Source: Thermomonas brevis (GTDB lineage Bacteria; Pseudomonadota; Gammaproteobacteria; Xanthomonadales; Xanthomonadaceae). From it: DNA of 64,000 nucleotides. How positions within the stretch are numbered: position 1 is the first letter of the stretch; each line of letters begins with the position of its first letter. The position numbers and the translations under genes are program-made. This document shows, piece after piece, positions 36,355-46,838 of this stretch. A model generated the notes under the pieces. It saw nothing but the letters and a program-made list of their open reading frames with translations. It ran no database searches and had not been told where the DNA came from. The stretch covers positions 2,604,001 through 2,668,000 of the forward strand of contig NZ_CP060711.1 in assembly GCF_014395425.1 (NCBI RefSeq), given 5' to 3'.

Positions 36355-36418
36355 TCCTGGTTCGCATCCGGCGCGGCGTGGCCGCGTCGGGTGCCCGGAT
36401 GGCGAGGCTGTCCGGGTT

Positions 36419-37168
36419 TTATGGCGTGCCGGCGGGTGCCGGTCGCCCGCCCCGCAGGGGATTCAGCAGGCGCGCGGCGGCGTCGCGCGCGCCGGCGAGA
36501 TTGCGCAGGTCGTAGGTCTGGCCGGGCAACAGCACATGCCAGACCACCTTGCCGGTGCGCAGTTCCACCAGCAGGGCGACGCCGGCCTGCTCGCCGCCGC
36601 CGAGATTGCCGATCAGCAGCCGGCCGGCAAGGCGCACGGCCGCGCGGCCGTTGCCGGCCTGGCTGTCGCGGATCCAGGTGAACAGGCCGTAGTCGGCGTC
36701 GGCGATGCGGCGGAGCGCTTCCGCATCCGCTTCCAGCGAGGGAACAGGCGAAGCGTCCTGGCCGCGGCGGCGCTGGAGGAGGGCGTTCGCGATCGACTGC
36801 ACGTGCTGCCGGAGCTGGTCGTCGTCGCCGGCGGGATCGTGCAGCGGCAACGCGCCGCCCGACGCCACGTCGATGCCGCGCTGGTCCAGCGTTTCGAGCG
36901 CGGCCTGCGCGTACAGCAGGCGGGCGGTGGCGGTCCATTCCGCCCGCGGCGTGGCCTTGCCGCCGGCGAGTTCGGACAGTTCGACGTCGGGTTCGAACAG
37001 GGCCACCCGGCCGTCCACCGGGAACGCCTTGCCCGACCCGTCGCCAGCGGCTGCCGCAAGCGCGAAGCCGCAGGCGCACAGCAACGGAAGCAGGAGCAGC
37101 GACAGCAGCCACGGACGCCGTTTCCGGCGGCGGTCGGCAAGGGCCGGAGCGGGCGGCTGTGTTAACAT
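36419..37168 (-). CDS. Unknown exported or anchored protein
   Basis: I do not recognise this 249-residue protein. After a basic N-terminus (LADRRRKRRPW) comes one hydrophobic segment, LLSLLLLPLLCACGFALA, that could be a signal anchor or an atypical lipoprotein signal. The rest is soluble and Ala/Leu/Arg-rich, ending with a segment (about 205-249) that mentions no known motif. The ATG at 37168 leaves a 61-base divergent promoter region with the aminotransferase gene; an alternative start at 37228 would overlap that region. Confidence 0.65.
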   Translation of the reverse strand: MLTQPPAPALADRRRKRRPWLLSLLLLPLLCACGFALAAAAGDGSGKAFPVDGRVALFEPDVELSELAGGKATPRAEWTATARLLYAQAALETLDQRGIDVASGGALPLHDPAGDDDQLRQHVQSIANALLQRRRGQDASPVPSLEADAEALRRIADADYGLFTWIRDSQAGNGRAAVRLAGRLLIGNLGGGEQAGVALLVELRTGKVVWHVLLPGQTYDLRNLAGARDAAARLLNPLRGGRPAPAGTP

Positions 37169-37229
37169 TCGAAGGCTTTCTCCCACGTCCATCGCCGCGT
37201 TCGCGGCCATCCTTCCGAGGTTCCCCACG

Positions 37230-38432
37230 ATGCCTCAACTCGCACGGCGCATGAGTCGCGCCAAGCCCAGCGTCATCATGCAGGTCGCCGAAAAGGCCAA
37301 GCGCCTGAAGGCCGAAGGCCGCGACATCATCAGCTTCTCCATCGGCGTGCCGAACTTCCTGCCCGGCGAGCACGTCTACGCCGCGGCGCGCGAAGCGCTG
37401 GCGAAAGACAGCGGCCAGTATGGCAGCAACCGCGGCACCGACGCGCTGCTGGACGCGTTCATCGAGCACATGGCCAAGATCGGCATGACCGGCTACGGCC
37501 GCGTCAATTGCTCCACCGGCATCGGCGCCAAGCACATCCTCTACAACCTGGGCGAAGCGCTGCTGGACGAGGGCGACACCCTGATGTTCCCGGTGCCGTA
37601 CTGGACGACCTACCTCGACATCGCCGAGATCCTCGACGCCAAGGCGGTCGAGCTGCCGTGCCCGGCCGCGCAGAACTACAAGCTGACCCCGGCGCAGCTG
37701 GACGCGGCGCTGGCCGAGCACAAGCCCAAGGTGTTCCTGTTCAACAATCCGTCCAACCCGACCGGCATGGTCTACACCCGCGACGAGATCGCGGCGCTGG
37801 CCGAGGTGCTGGTGAAGTATCCGGAGACCTGGATCATCACCGACGACATCTACAACCGGATGTTGTTCGACGGGCTGGAATACGCCAACTTCGTGATGTT
37901 CCGCCCGGAGCTGCGCGAGCGCACCGTGTTCGTGGATTCGCTGTCCAAGACCTACGGCATGCCGGGCTGGCGCGTCGGCTTCATGGCCGGGCCGGAGTCG
38001 GTGGCGAAGGCGGTCACCACGCTGAACTCCAACCACATCACCAACGTGCCGGAAATCGCCACCGCCGCCGCGATAGCCGCGCTGTCCGGCCCGCAGGACG
38101 TGCCCACCGAGAAGTGCGCCGAGTTCCAGGCCAAGCGCGACCAGGTGATGGCCGCGATGAACGCGATCCCCGGCGTGGTCTGCCCGCGTCCTCAGGGCGC
38201 GTTCTACGTGTTCCCGGACATCAGCTGCGCGTTCGGCAAGTCGCACAACGGCACCAAGATCGAGAACGACGTGGACCTCTGCAACGCGCTGCTGGAAGCC
38301 AAGGGCGTGGCCTGCGTGCCGGGGTCGGCGTTCGGCGAGCCGCGCGCGCTGCGCATCAGCTACACCTGCCCGACGCCGCAGCTGGCCCCCGGCCTGGCGC
38401 GGTTCCAGGAGTTCTTCGCCGAGTTGGCGTGA
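37230..38432 (+). CDS. Class I aminotransferase, aspartate-type
   Basis: This 400-residue PLP enzyme most likely transfers the amino group of aspartate (or an aromatic amino acid) to 2-oxoglutarate. The PLP lysine is Lys240 in DSLSKTYGMPGWRVGF; NNPSNPTG (172-179), ITDDIYN (Asp206, Tyr209) and Arg248 complete the cofactor site. The subgroup resembles the bacterial AatA type rather than E. coli AspC. It is directly followed by malate dehydrogenase, whose product oxaloacetate is the co-substrate of aspartate transamination. Confidence 0.9.
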   Translation: MPQLARRMSRAKPSVIMQVAEKAKRLKAEGRDIISFSIGVPNFLPGEHVYAAAREALAKDSGQYGSNRGTDALLDAFIEHMAKIGMTGYGRVNCSTGIGAKHILYNLGEALLDEGDTLMFPVPYWTTYLDIAEILDAKAVELPCPAAQNYKLTPAQLDAALAEHKPKVFLFNNPSNPTGMVYTRDEIAALAEVLVKYPETWIITDDIYNRMLFDGLEYANFVMFRPELRERTVFVDSLSKTYGMPGWRVGFMAGPESVAKAVTTLNSNHITNVPEIATAAAIAALSGPQDVPTEKCAEFQAKRDQVMAAMNAIPGVVCPRPQGAFYVFPDISCAFGKSHNGTKIENDVDLCNALLEAKGVACVPGSAFGEPRALRISYTCPTPQLAPGLARFQEFFAELA

Positions 38433-38492
38433 GGCGGGTTCGTCCCGCCTTCGCATCACCATGAATCGCTAGACGGCGGGCCGCGGCCCGCC
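38432..38492 (+). promoter_or_regulatory. Two hairpins between the aminotransferase gene and mdh
   Basis: AGGCGGG-TTCGT-CCCGCCT (38432-38450) begins at the aminotransferase stop, and the 18-bp perfect palindrome GGCGGGCCGCGGCCCGCC (38475-38492) follows. Neither has a T-tract. Confidence 0.4.
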
Positions 38493-38509
38493 ATACAGGA
38501 GATACCACG

Positions 38510-39493
38510 ATGAAAGCCCCCGTTCGAGTTGCCGTCACCGGCGCCGCCGGCCAGATCGGCTACGCCCTGCTGTTCCGCATCGCCTCCGGCGAAATGCTGG
38601 GCAAGGACCAGCCGGTCATCCTGCAGATGCTGGAACTGCCGCTGGAGAAGGCCCAGGCCGCGCTGAAGGGCGTGATGATGGAGCTGGAGGACTGCGCGTT
38701 CCCGCTGCTGGCCGGGATGGTCGGCACCGACGACGCCGAAGTCGCGTTCAAGGATGCCGACTACGCCCTGCTGGTCGGCGCGCGTCCGCGCGGCCCCGGC
38801 ATGGAGCGCAAGGACCTGCTGCTGGAGAACGCCAAGATCTTCACCGCGCAGGGCGCCGCGCTGAACAAGGTCGCCTCGCGCAACGTCAAGGTGCTGGTGG
38901 TCGGCAACCCGGCCAACACCAATGCCTACATCGCGATGAAGTCCGCGCCCGACCTGCCGGCGAAGAACTTCACCGCGATGCTGCGCCTCGATCACAACCG
39001 CGCGCTGTCGCAGCTCGCCAACAAGGCCGGCGTGGCCGTGGCCGACATCGAGAAGCTGGTCGTGTGGGGCAACCACAGCCCGACCATGTACCCGGACTAC
39101 CGCTTCGCGACGGTCGACGGCGTGTCGCTTGCGGACAAGATCGGCGACGCCGACTGGAACGCCAACACCTTCATCCCCACCGTCGGCAAGCGCGGCGCGG
39201 CGATCATCGAAGCGCGCGGTCTGTCCTCGGCCGCTTCCGCTGCCAACGCCGCCATCGACCACATGCGCGACTGGGCGCTGGGCAGCAACGGCAAGTGGGT
39301 GACGATGGGCGTGCCGTCGGACGGCAGCTACGGCATTCCGGAAGGCGTCATCTACGGCGTGCCGGTGACCACCGCCAACGGCGAATACACCCGCGTCGAA
39401 GGCCTGCCGGTCGACGACTTCAGCCGCGCGGCGATGGACAAGACCCTGGCCGAGCTGGAAGAAGAGCGCGCGGGCGTCGCCCACCTGCTCTGA
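38510..39493 (+). CDS. mdh: Malate dehydrogenase
   Basis: The 327-residue enzyme oxidises malate to oxaloacetate with NAD in the TCA cycle. The Rossmann motif [14 protein letters not shown] is at about 11-24, the substrate loop is [14 protein letters not shown] (about 91-104), and the catalytic His is in [13 protein letters not shown] (about 183-195). The length and start match the cytosolic-type MDH found in Xanthomonas and Burkholderia. It has its own terminator. Confidence 0.97.
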   Translation: MKAPVRVAVTGAAGQIGYALLFRIASGEMLGKDQPVILQMLELPLEKAQAALKGVMMELEDCAFPLLAGMVGTDDAEVAFKDADYALLVGARPRGPGMERKDLLLENAKIFTAQGAALNKVASRNVKVLVVGNPANTNAYIAMKSAPDLPAKNFTAMLRLDHNRALSQLANKAGVAVADIEKLVVWGNHSPTMYPDYRFATVDGVSLADKIGDADWNANTFIPTVGKRGAAIIEARGLSSAASAANAAIDHMRDWALGSNGKWVTMGVPSDGSYGIPEGVIYGVPVTTANGEYTRVEGLPVDDFSRAAMDKTLAELEEERAGVAHLL

Positions 39494-39522
39494 CCCGTTC
39501 CGGCAGACCGGATGTTCCCTGG

Positions 39523-39548
39523 AAGGGCGGCCTCTGGCCGCCCTTTCT
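39523..39548 (+). terminator. Intrinsic terminator of mdh
   Basis: AAGGGCGGCC (39523-39532), loop TCT, GGCCGCCCTTT (39536-39546), then CTT. The stem and T-run fit a rho-independent terminator. Confidence 0.8.
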
Positions 39549-39599
39549 TCGTTCCGGGAGGCTGTTGCAGCCGGCATCGCAAAGGCGTTAAGTAGGCCG

Positions 39600-40805
39600 A
39601 TGGAGCAGGGGAAATCGAATCCGGGGGAACCGGCGGGACGCGCGGGTTCCGCCGTCCTCAAGCTGGCGGCGGACAAGGCGCTGCTGATCGCGCTCGTCTA
39701 CCTGCTGCTGGGCCTGCTGTGGATCCTCGGTTCGGACAGCGCGTTGAACGCGCTGTTCACCGATCCGGCACTGGTGGCGCGGATGCAGACCTGGAAGGGC
39801 TGGTTCTACGTCGTGCTCACCGCCGTGCTGCTGTACGCGGTGCTTTACCGGCTGCTGCGCAGCGAGGCGTCGCAACTGCTGCGGCAGTCGCGGCAGCGCG
39901 AAGATCTGAGCCTGCTCAACCAGTTTCGCGAAAGCATCATCGACAACGCCAACATCTGGATCAACGTGCTCGACGCGCAGGCGCGGGTCACGGTCTGGAA
40001 CAAGGCCGCCGAACAGATCAGCGGCTACCGCAGGGACGAGGTGATCGGCGGCGACGGGATCTGGACGCTGCTGTACCCGGACGAGGACTACCGGGGCGAC
40101 ATCGCCCGCCGGGTCCGAGCGATCCTGGACGACGGTTTCGAGGTGGAAGGCTTCGAGACGCGCATGCGTTGCCGCGACGGCGAATGCAAGATCATTTCCT
40201 GGAACCAGCGCCGCTTCTTCAGCGACACCGGAGAGATCGGCTCCATCGCCATCGGCCAAGACGTGACCGAACGCAAGCGGTTGCAACTGGAATTGGAGCG
40301 GATGGCCGTGCACGACCCGCTGACCGGCCTGTACAACCGGCGCGAGTTCGAGGCGCTGGCGGGTGCGCGCTTCGCCGCATGCGCGACGGAAGGGCGGCCG
40401 TTCTCGATGCTCTGGATCGACATCGACGGATTCAAGGGCGTCAACGATCGCTTCGGCCACCAGGTCGGCGACGAGGTGCTGCGTGGCGTCGCCGAATTGC
40501 TGCGCGATGCCGTCGGCGAGAGCGGCATCGCGGCGCGCTACGGCGGCGACGAACTGGTCGCCGCGCTGCCCGCCAGCGGCGCGGCGGATGCGCGCGCGCT
40601 GGGCGAGGTCGTACGCGGGCGCGTGCAAGAGGCCGGCCTGCTGGAAGCCTGCGCGGAAGCTGGCGGCACGCTGACCGTCAGCGTGGGCGCGGCGGAACGC
40701 GATGGCTGCCATGCCGATCTGGCCGCCTTGGCGAGTGCGGCCGACAAGGCGATGTATCGCGCCAAAGCGACCGGACGCAACCGGGTCTGCGGTCCGGAGG
40801 ATTGA
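39600..40805 (+). CDS. Membrane-bound PAS-GGDEF diguanylate cyclase
   Basis: The 401-residue protein has two transmembrane helices (about 24-46 and 69-88), a PAS domain (about 105-225, ending in IAIGQDVTERKR) and a GGDEF domain (about 235-398) with the active-site motif RYGGDEL at about 313-319. GGDEL is a functional variant in several cyclases, so it should make cyclic di-GMP. The residues at the inhibitory RxxD position five before GGDEL read VGES, so product feedback through the canonical I-site is not expected. It stands alone between mdh and prpB. Confidence 0.88.
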   Translation: MEQGKSNPGEPAGRAGSAVLKLAADKALLIALVYLLLGLLWILGSDSALNALFTDPALVARMQTWKGWFYVVLTAVLLYAVLYRLLRSEASQLLRQSRQREDLSLLNQFRESIIDNANIWINVLDAQARVTVWNKAAEQISGYRRDEVIGGDGIWTLLYPDEDYRGDIARRVRAILDDGFEVEGFETRMRCRDGECKIISWNQRRFFSDTGEIGSIAIGQDVTERKRLQLELERMAVHDPLTGLYNRREFEALAGARFAACATEGRPFSMLWIDIDGFKGVNDRFGHQVGDEVLRGVAELLRDAVGESGIAARYGGDELVAALPASGAADARALGEVVRGRVQEAGLLEACAEAGGTLTVSVGAAERDGCHADLAALASAADKAMYRAKATGRNRVCGPED

Positions 40806-40860
40806 CGGCCGGAGGCGGATTGCCGGCATCGGCTAAAATGGCGCTTTCGCCGGAGTCCGC

Positions 40861-41742
40861 ATGAGCAATCCCTCCGCAGGCGCGCGCTTCCGCGCCGCCA
40901 TCCAGGAAGAATCCCCCCTGCAGGTCATGGGCGCGATCACCGCCTACGCCGGCCTGATGGCCAAGCGCGTCGGCTACAAGGCGCTGTACCTGTCCGGCGG
41001 CGGCGTCGCCGCCAATTCGCTGGGCGTGCCCGACCTCGGCATCAGCACGATGGAAGACGTGCTGACCGATGCGCGCCGGATCGTGGACGCGACCGGCATG
41101 CCGCTGCTGGTGGACATCGACACCGGTTGGGGCGGGGCGTTCAACATCGGCCGCACCATCCGCAATTTCGAGCGCGTCGGCGTGGCCGCCGTGCACATGG
41201 AAGACCAGGTCGGGCAGAAGCGCTGCGGCCATCGTCCCGGCAAGGAAGTGGTGACGAAGGACGAGATGGTGGATCGGGTGAAGGCGGCGGTGGATGCGCG
41301 CCTTAATCCCGGCTTCGTCATCATGGCGCGCACCGACGCGGCGGCGGTGGAAGGCATCGACAGCGCGATCGAGCGCGCGGTGGCCTACGTCGAGGCCGGC
41401 GCGGACATGATCTTCCCCGAGGCGATGAAGACGTTGGACGACTACCGCAAGTTCAAGGCGGCGGTGCGCGTGCCGATCCTCGCCAACCTCACCGAGTTCG
41501 GCAGCACGCCGTTCTTCACCACCGACGAATTGCGAGACGCCGGCGTCGACATCGCCCTGTACTGCTGCGGCGCCTATCGCGCGATGAACAAGGCGGCGCT
41601 CAATTTCTACGAAACCGTGCGCCGCGAGGGCACGCAGAAGAACCTCATCGACACCTTGCAGACGCGCGCCGAGCTGTACGACTTCTTGGGCTACCACGCC
41701 TACGAGGACAAGCTCGATACGCTGTTCGCGTCGAAAAAATGA
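40861..41742 (+). CDS. prpB: 2-methylisocitrate lyase
   Basis: PrpB (293 residues) cleaves 2-methylisocitrate to pyruvate and succinate, the last step of propionate breakdown by the methylcitrate cycle. The isocitrate-lyase family motif [10 protein letters not shown] with the catalytic Cys is at about 120-129, and metal ligands are in [10 protein letters not shown] (about 79-88). Length and motif separate it from isocitrate lyase (more than 400 residues). prpC follows after a palindromic element. Confidence 0.93.
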   Translation: MSNPSAGARFRAAIQEESPLQVMGAITAYAGLMAKRVGYKALYLSGGGVAANSLGVPDLGISTMEDVLTDARRIVDATGMPLLVDIDTGWGGAFNIGRTIRNFERVGVAAVHMEDQVGQKRCGHRPGKEVVTKDEMVDRVKAAVDARLNPGFVIMARTDAAAVEGIDSAIERAVAYVEAGADMIFPEAMKTLDDYRKFKAAVRVPILANLTEFGSTPFFTTDELRDAGVDIALYCCGAYRAMNKAALNFYETVRREGTQKNLIDTLQTRAELYDFLGYHAYEDKLDTLFASKK

Positions 41743-41747
41743 TTGTT

Positions 41748-41826
41748 GACGCGGATCAGAGACGATAAAAGCGGATCAAAAGCTTTCTTTGATCTTTATC
41801 CGTGCTTATCGGCTCTGATCCGTGTC
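41748..41826. repeat. Palindromic element between prpB and prpC
   Basis: Outer arms 41748-41768 and 41806-41826 are inverted repeats matching at 19 of 21 positions (core CGGATCAGAG / CTCTGATCCG). An inner stem GATCAAA (41774-41780) with TTTGATC (41788-41794) lies between. It is AT-richer than its surroundings and has the CGGATCA...TTATCCGTG words of dispersed intergenic repeats in related bacteria. It could be a mobile-type repeat or could regulate prpC. Confidence 0.7.
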
Positions 41827-41859
41827 CAACTTCTTCTTACAGGGAATGGGAGAACACAC

Positions 41860-43014
41860 ATGAGCGAGGCTACTCCGGTTGCCGGCTTCAAGCCGAAGAA
41901 ATCCGTCGCGCTGAGCGGTACGGCCGCCGGCAACACCGCGCTGTGCACCGTCGGCCGCTCCGGCAACGACTTGCACTACCGCGGCTACGACATCCTCGAC
42001 CTGGCCAACACCAGCGAGTTTGAGGAGATCGCCCATCTGCTGATGCACGGCAAGCTGCCGAACAAGGCCGAGCTGCGCGCCTACAAGGCCAAGCTGAAGG
42101 CGCTGCGCGGCATCCCGGCGGCGGTGAAGGCCGCGCTGGAGGAGCTGCCGCCGTCGGCGCATCCGATGGACGTGATGCGCACCGGCGTGTCGGTGCTGGG
42201 CTGTGTGTCGCCCGAGAAGGACGACCACAACCATCCGGGCGCGCGCGACATCGCCGACAAGCTGATGGCCTGCCTCGGTTCGATGCTGCTGTACTGGTAC
42301 CACTTCAGCCACAACGGCCGCGTCATCGACGTGGAAACCGACGACGACAGCATCGGCGGCCACTTCCTGCACTTGCTGCACGGCGAGCCGCCGCAGGAGT
42401 CGTGGGTGCGCGCGATGCACACCAGCCTGATCCTGTATGCCGAGCATGAGTTCAACGCCTCCACCTTCACCTGCCGCGTCATCGCCGGCACCGGCAGCGA
42501 CATGTTCAGCTGCATCGCCGGCGGCATCGGCGCGCTGCGCGGGCCCAAGCACGGCGGCGCCAACGAGGTCGCGTTCGAGATCCAGAAGCGCTACGAGACG
42601 CCGGACGAGGCCGAGGCCGACATCAAGGCGCGCGTGGAGCGCAAGGAAGTGGTGATCGGCTTCGGCCACCCGGTCTACACCGTGTCCGATCCGCGCAACA
42701 AGGTGATCAAGGAGGTCGCGCGCGAGCTGTCGGCCGAGCAGCAGAACATGAAGATGTACGACATCGCCGAGCGGCTGGAATCGGTGATGTGGGACATCAA
42801 GAAGATGTTCCCGAACCTCGACTGGTTCAGCGCGGTCAGCTACCACATGATGGGCGTGCCGACCGCGATGTTCACCCCGCTGTTCGTGCTGGCGCGCACC
42901 GCCGGCTGGAGCGCGCACATCATCGAGCAGCGCATCGACGGCAAGATCATCCGCCCCAGCGCGAACTACACCGGGCCGGAAGACCGCAAGTTCGTGCCGA
43001 TCGACCAGCGCTGA
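41860..43014 (+). CDS. prpC: 2-methylcitrate synthase
   Basis: PrpC (384 residues) condenses propionyl-CoA with oxaloacetate. The citrate-synthase-like motifs [33 protein letters not shown] and [19 protein letters not shown] are present, and the length (about 380) and [19 protein letters not shown] start are typical of PrpC rather than the longer GltA. The ATG at 41860 follows a good GGGAATGGGAG region; an in-frame start at 41743 would read through the palindrome. acnD and prpF, usual partners, do not follow. Confidence 0.93.
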   Translation: MSEATPVAGFKPKKSVALSGTAAGNTALCTVGRSGNDLHYRGYDILDLANTSEFEEIAHLLMHGKLPNKAELRAYKAKLKALRGIPAAVKAALEELPPSAHPMDVMRTGVSVLGCVSPEKDDHNHPGARDIADKLMACLGSMLLYWYHFSHNGRVIDVETDDDSIGGHFLHLLHGEPPQESWVRAMHTSLILYAEHEFNASTFTCRVIAGTGSDMFSCIAGGIGALRGPKHGGANEVAFEIQKRYETPDEAEADIKARVERKEVVIGFGHPVYTVSDPRNKVIKEVARELSAEQQNMKMYDIAERLESVMWDIKKMFPNLDWFSAVSYHMMGVPTAMFTPLFVLARTAGWSAHIIEQRIDGKIIRPSANYTGPEDRKFVPIDQR

Positions 43015-43032
43015 GCGCCGGCGTCGGACAGC

Positions 43033-43063
43033 AAAAAGGCCGCGTTCGCACGCGGCCTTTTTT
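43033..43063 (+). terminator. Intrinsic terminator of prpC
   Basis: AAAAAGGCCGCG pairs with CGCGGCCTTTTTT around a short TTCGCA loop. It is symmetrical with A and T tracts, so it can also stop minus-strand transcription. Confidence 0.9.
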
Positions 43064-43112
43064 GTGCCTGCCATCCGCGGCAGGTACCCTTCGGGCAACG
43101 CTACGCATTGTC

Positions 43113-43134
43113 AAAAACGCTCCTGGCGTTTTTT
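43113..43134. terminator. Bidirectional terminator between prpC and gst
   Basis: AAAAACGC (43113-43120), loop TCCTG, GCGTTTTTT. On the minus strand it follows the glutathione transferase stop by about 25 bases. Confidence 0.7.
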
Positions 43135-43158
43135 CATTGCGTCGTTGCGCCGGATGGA

Positions 43159-43767
43159 TCAGAGCAACCCTTCGGCCTTCTGCGCCGCCTGCACGCCGGC
43201 GTCGGCGGCTATGTGCGCGTCGAAGCGGGCCAGGTTGTCCAGGCCGGACAGGTCGACGCCGACCTTCTTCGCCCACTGCGTCACCACGAACAGGTAGGGA
43301 TCGGCGATCGAGCGGCTGCCGGTCAGCCAGTCCTTGCCGGCCAGCTGCGCGTCGGCGCGCTCGAAATAGCCGCGCAGCTTCTGCTTCGCCAGTTCCTTCG
43401 CCTTGGCGTCCGCGTCCTCGCCCAGCGCGGCGGTGGAGCCGAACATCGGGTGGAAGGCCGGGTGCATGTCGGCGTTGACGAAGGACAGCCAGCGGTTGAC
43501 CTCGGCGCGGCCTTCCGGGGTGCCGTCGCCGGCCAGCTTCGCGGCGGGGAACTTGTCCGCGAGGTAGTTCAGGATCGCCGCGTTCTGGGTCAGCACCCAG
43601 TCGCCGACCTGCAGCACCGGCACCGCGCCGGCCGGGTTGAGCTTGAGGAATTCCGGCTGCTTGCGGTCGGCGCGGCTGACGATCTGCGCCTCGAACGGCG
43701 CGCCCGTCCATTGCAGGACGATGTGATCGGCGAGCGAGCAGGCGCCCGGCGACGTGTAGAGCTTCAT
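43159..43767 (-). CDS. gst: Beta-class glutathione S-transferase
   Basis: The 202-residue enzyme conjugates or reduces substrates with glutathione. MKLYTSPGACSLADHIVLQ has the beta-class Cys10; PVLQVGDWVLTQNAAILNYLA is the glutathione-binding part of the thioredoxin-like N domain, and the helical C domain begins near residue 85. Two adjacent ATGs exist (43770, 43767); AGGAGG lies 7 bases from the second, which also gives the family-standard Cys10. Confidence 0.92.
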   Translation of the reverse strand: MKLYTSPGACSLADHIVLQWTGAPFEAQIVSRADRKQPEFLKLNPAGAVPVLQVGDWVLTQNAAILNYLADKFPAAKLAGDGTPEGRAEVNRWLSFVNADMHPAFHPMFGSTAALGEDADAKAKELAKQKLRGYFERADAQLAGKDWLTGSRSIADPYLFVVTQWAKKVGVDLSGLDNLARFDAHIAADAGVQAAQKAEGLL

Positions 43768-43860
43768 CATGCGACCTCCTGGGGAAAGGCGGCCACTATC
43801 CGCGATCGGAGGTGAAGGCGCGATGGCGCCCGGCGCAACGCTGCGTTCCCGGGCGGTCGA

Positions 43861-44319
43861 TCAGCCGCGCTTCGGACGCAGGCTCTGCACCTTATAGAAA
43901 GTGTGGTCGCCGATGGTCGCCACCTGGAACGCGCTGCTCCAGGCCGGATTGGCGATGGCATGGGCGGCGAAATGGCTGGCGCCCGGCACCACCAGCTTGC
44001 GCTGGTCGCGCGGCAGGGCCCAGTTGCGCTCGGATTCCAGCGCGACGCCCACCGCTTCCGTCCACGCCTGGATGTTGGACAAGCGGGTCTGCGGCGACAG
44101 GATGGTGGGCGCGAACTGCTTGCGCGCGGTCACCACCTGGCACAGGTTCTGGCCCCACAGGCCGCTGTCGCGGCGGCGCAGGGCGACCTCGGCCACCGCC
44201 TGCTGGCCCAGCACGGACTGGTCGCGCGCTTCCAGGTAGACGGTGGTGGACAGGCACAGCGAATCTGCGGCCGGCTGTGGCAACACGTGCGACAGCCAGA
44301 GGATCCACGCCAGCTTCAT
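43861..44319 (-). CDS. SleB-like cell wall hydrolase (Hydrolase_2 family)
   Basis: The 152-residue protein has the SleB-type hydrolase fold core, with the likely catalytic Glu in TTVYLEARDQS (about residue 30) and GQQAVAEVALRRRDSGLWG; the family cleaves peptidoglycan. In non-spore-formers such proteins are linked to wall remodelling. The N-terminus is weakly hydrophobic (MKLAWILWLSHVLPQ) and could be a short signal peptide. AAGGAG is well placed before the ATG at 44319. Confidence 0.8.
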   Translation of the reverse strand: MKLAWILWLSHVLPQPAADSLCLSTTVYLEARDQSVLGQQAVAEVALRRRDSGLWGQNLCQVVTARKQFAPTILSPQTRLSNIQAWTEAVGVALESERNWALPRDQRKLVVPGASHFAAHAIANPAWSSAFQVATIGDHTFYKVQSLRPKRG

Positions 44320-44614
44320 GTTCGGACTCCTTGCTCCGTTGCGGCGCAGGGCGCGGCATCGGTGGAGCGGATGCGGCGCGCAAGCGTCATGGCGTACTGG
44401 GGAGGGCGGCTGCTCTGTGGCGGCCTTTGCCCGGGCGCGCCGTCCCGTTGTCAGAGGGTTCGGGCGGCGTGCCGGTTCACCTGTCGATCACGCGGAAGGG
44501 TGGTCGGCCAGGCCAAAAGTTGGCGCAAGGTAGGGGGTGTTTCCCCAACGCGAGCTGAATGAGCGATTCGGAAAATATTGATTCGATTGGAGTTTTTATT
44601 CCGGGATTGAGCGA
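44320..44614. other. Gene-free interval, no clear element
   Basis: Between the SleB-like gene and the end of fadH I see no credible ORF. The end near fadH is AT-rich, with an 8-bp direct repeat GAGCGATT (44563-44570 and near 44610). No intrinsic terminator is obvious, although fadH must end here. Confidence 0.5.
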
Positions 44615-46648
<2,034 letters not shown>

Positions 46649-46838
46649 TTACGTATGGTCGGTCGCATATGATGCAGCGCGGACCGGCTGCGCTTTGCAG
46701 GCGATCATCCGTTATGTTAGTGTTAACGCCGCTTTCACGTATCCGTCGGTACTGTGCACGGGATGGCGCGCGGACACAGCCGTCAGCAGCAACACCCTTT
46801 TGCGTCATGGTTTCTTCTACTGAATCAAGGAGCTGAAC

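Noticed and set aside
41743-41859. N-terminal extension of PrpC from 41743
   Set aside because: The extra residues are a translation of the palindromic element; PrpC proteins start near MSEATPVAG.
44560-44614. AT-rich tail beside fadH as a promoter or terminator
   Set aside because: No good -35/-10 pair and no stable hairpin could be built; only an 8-bp direct repeat was seen.
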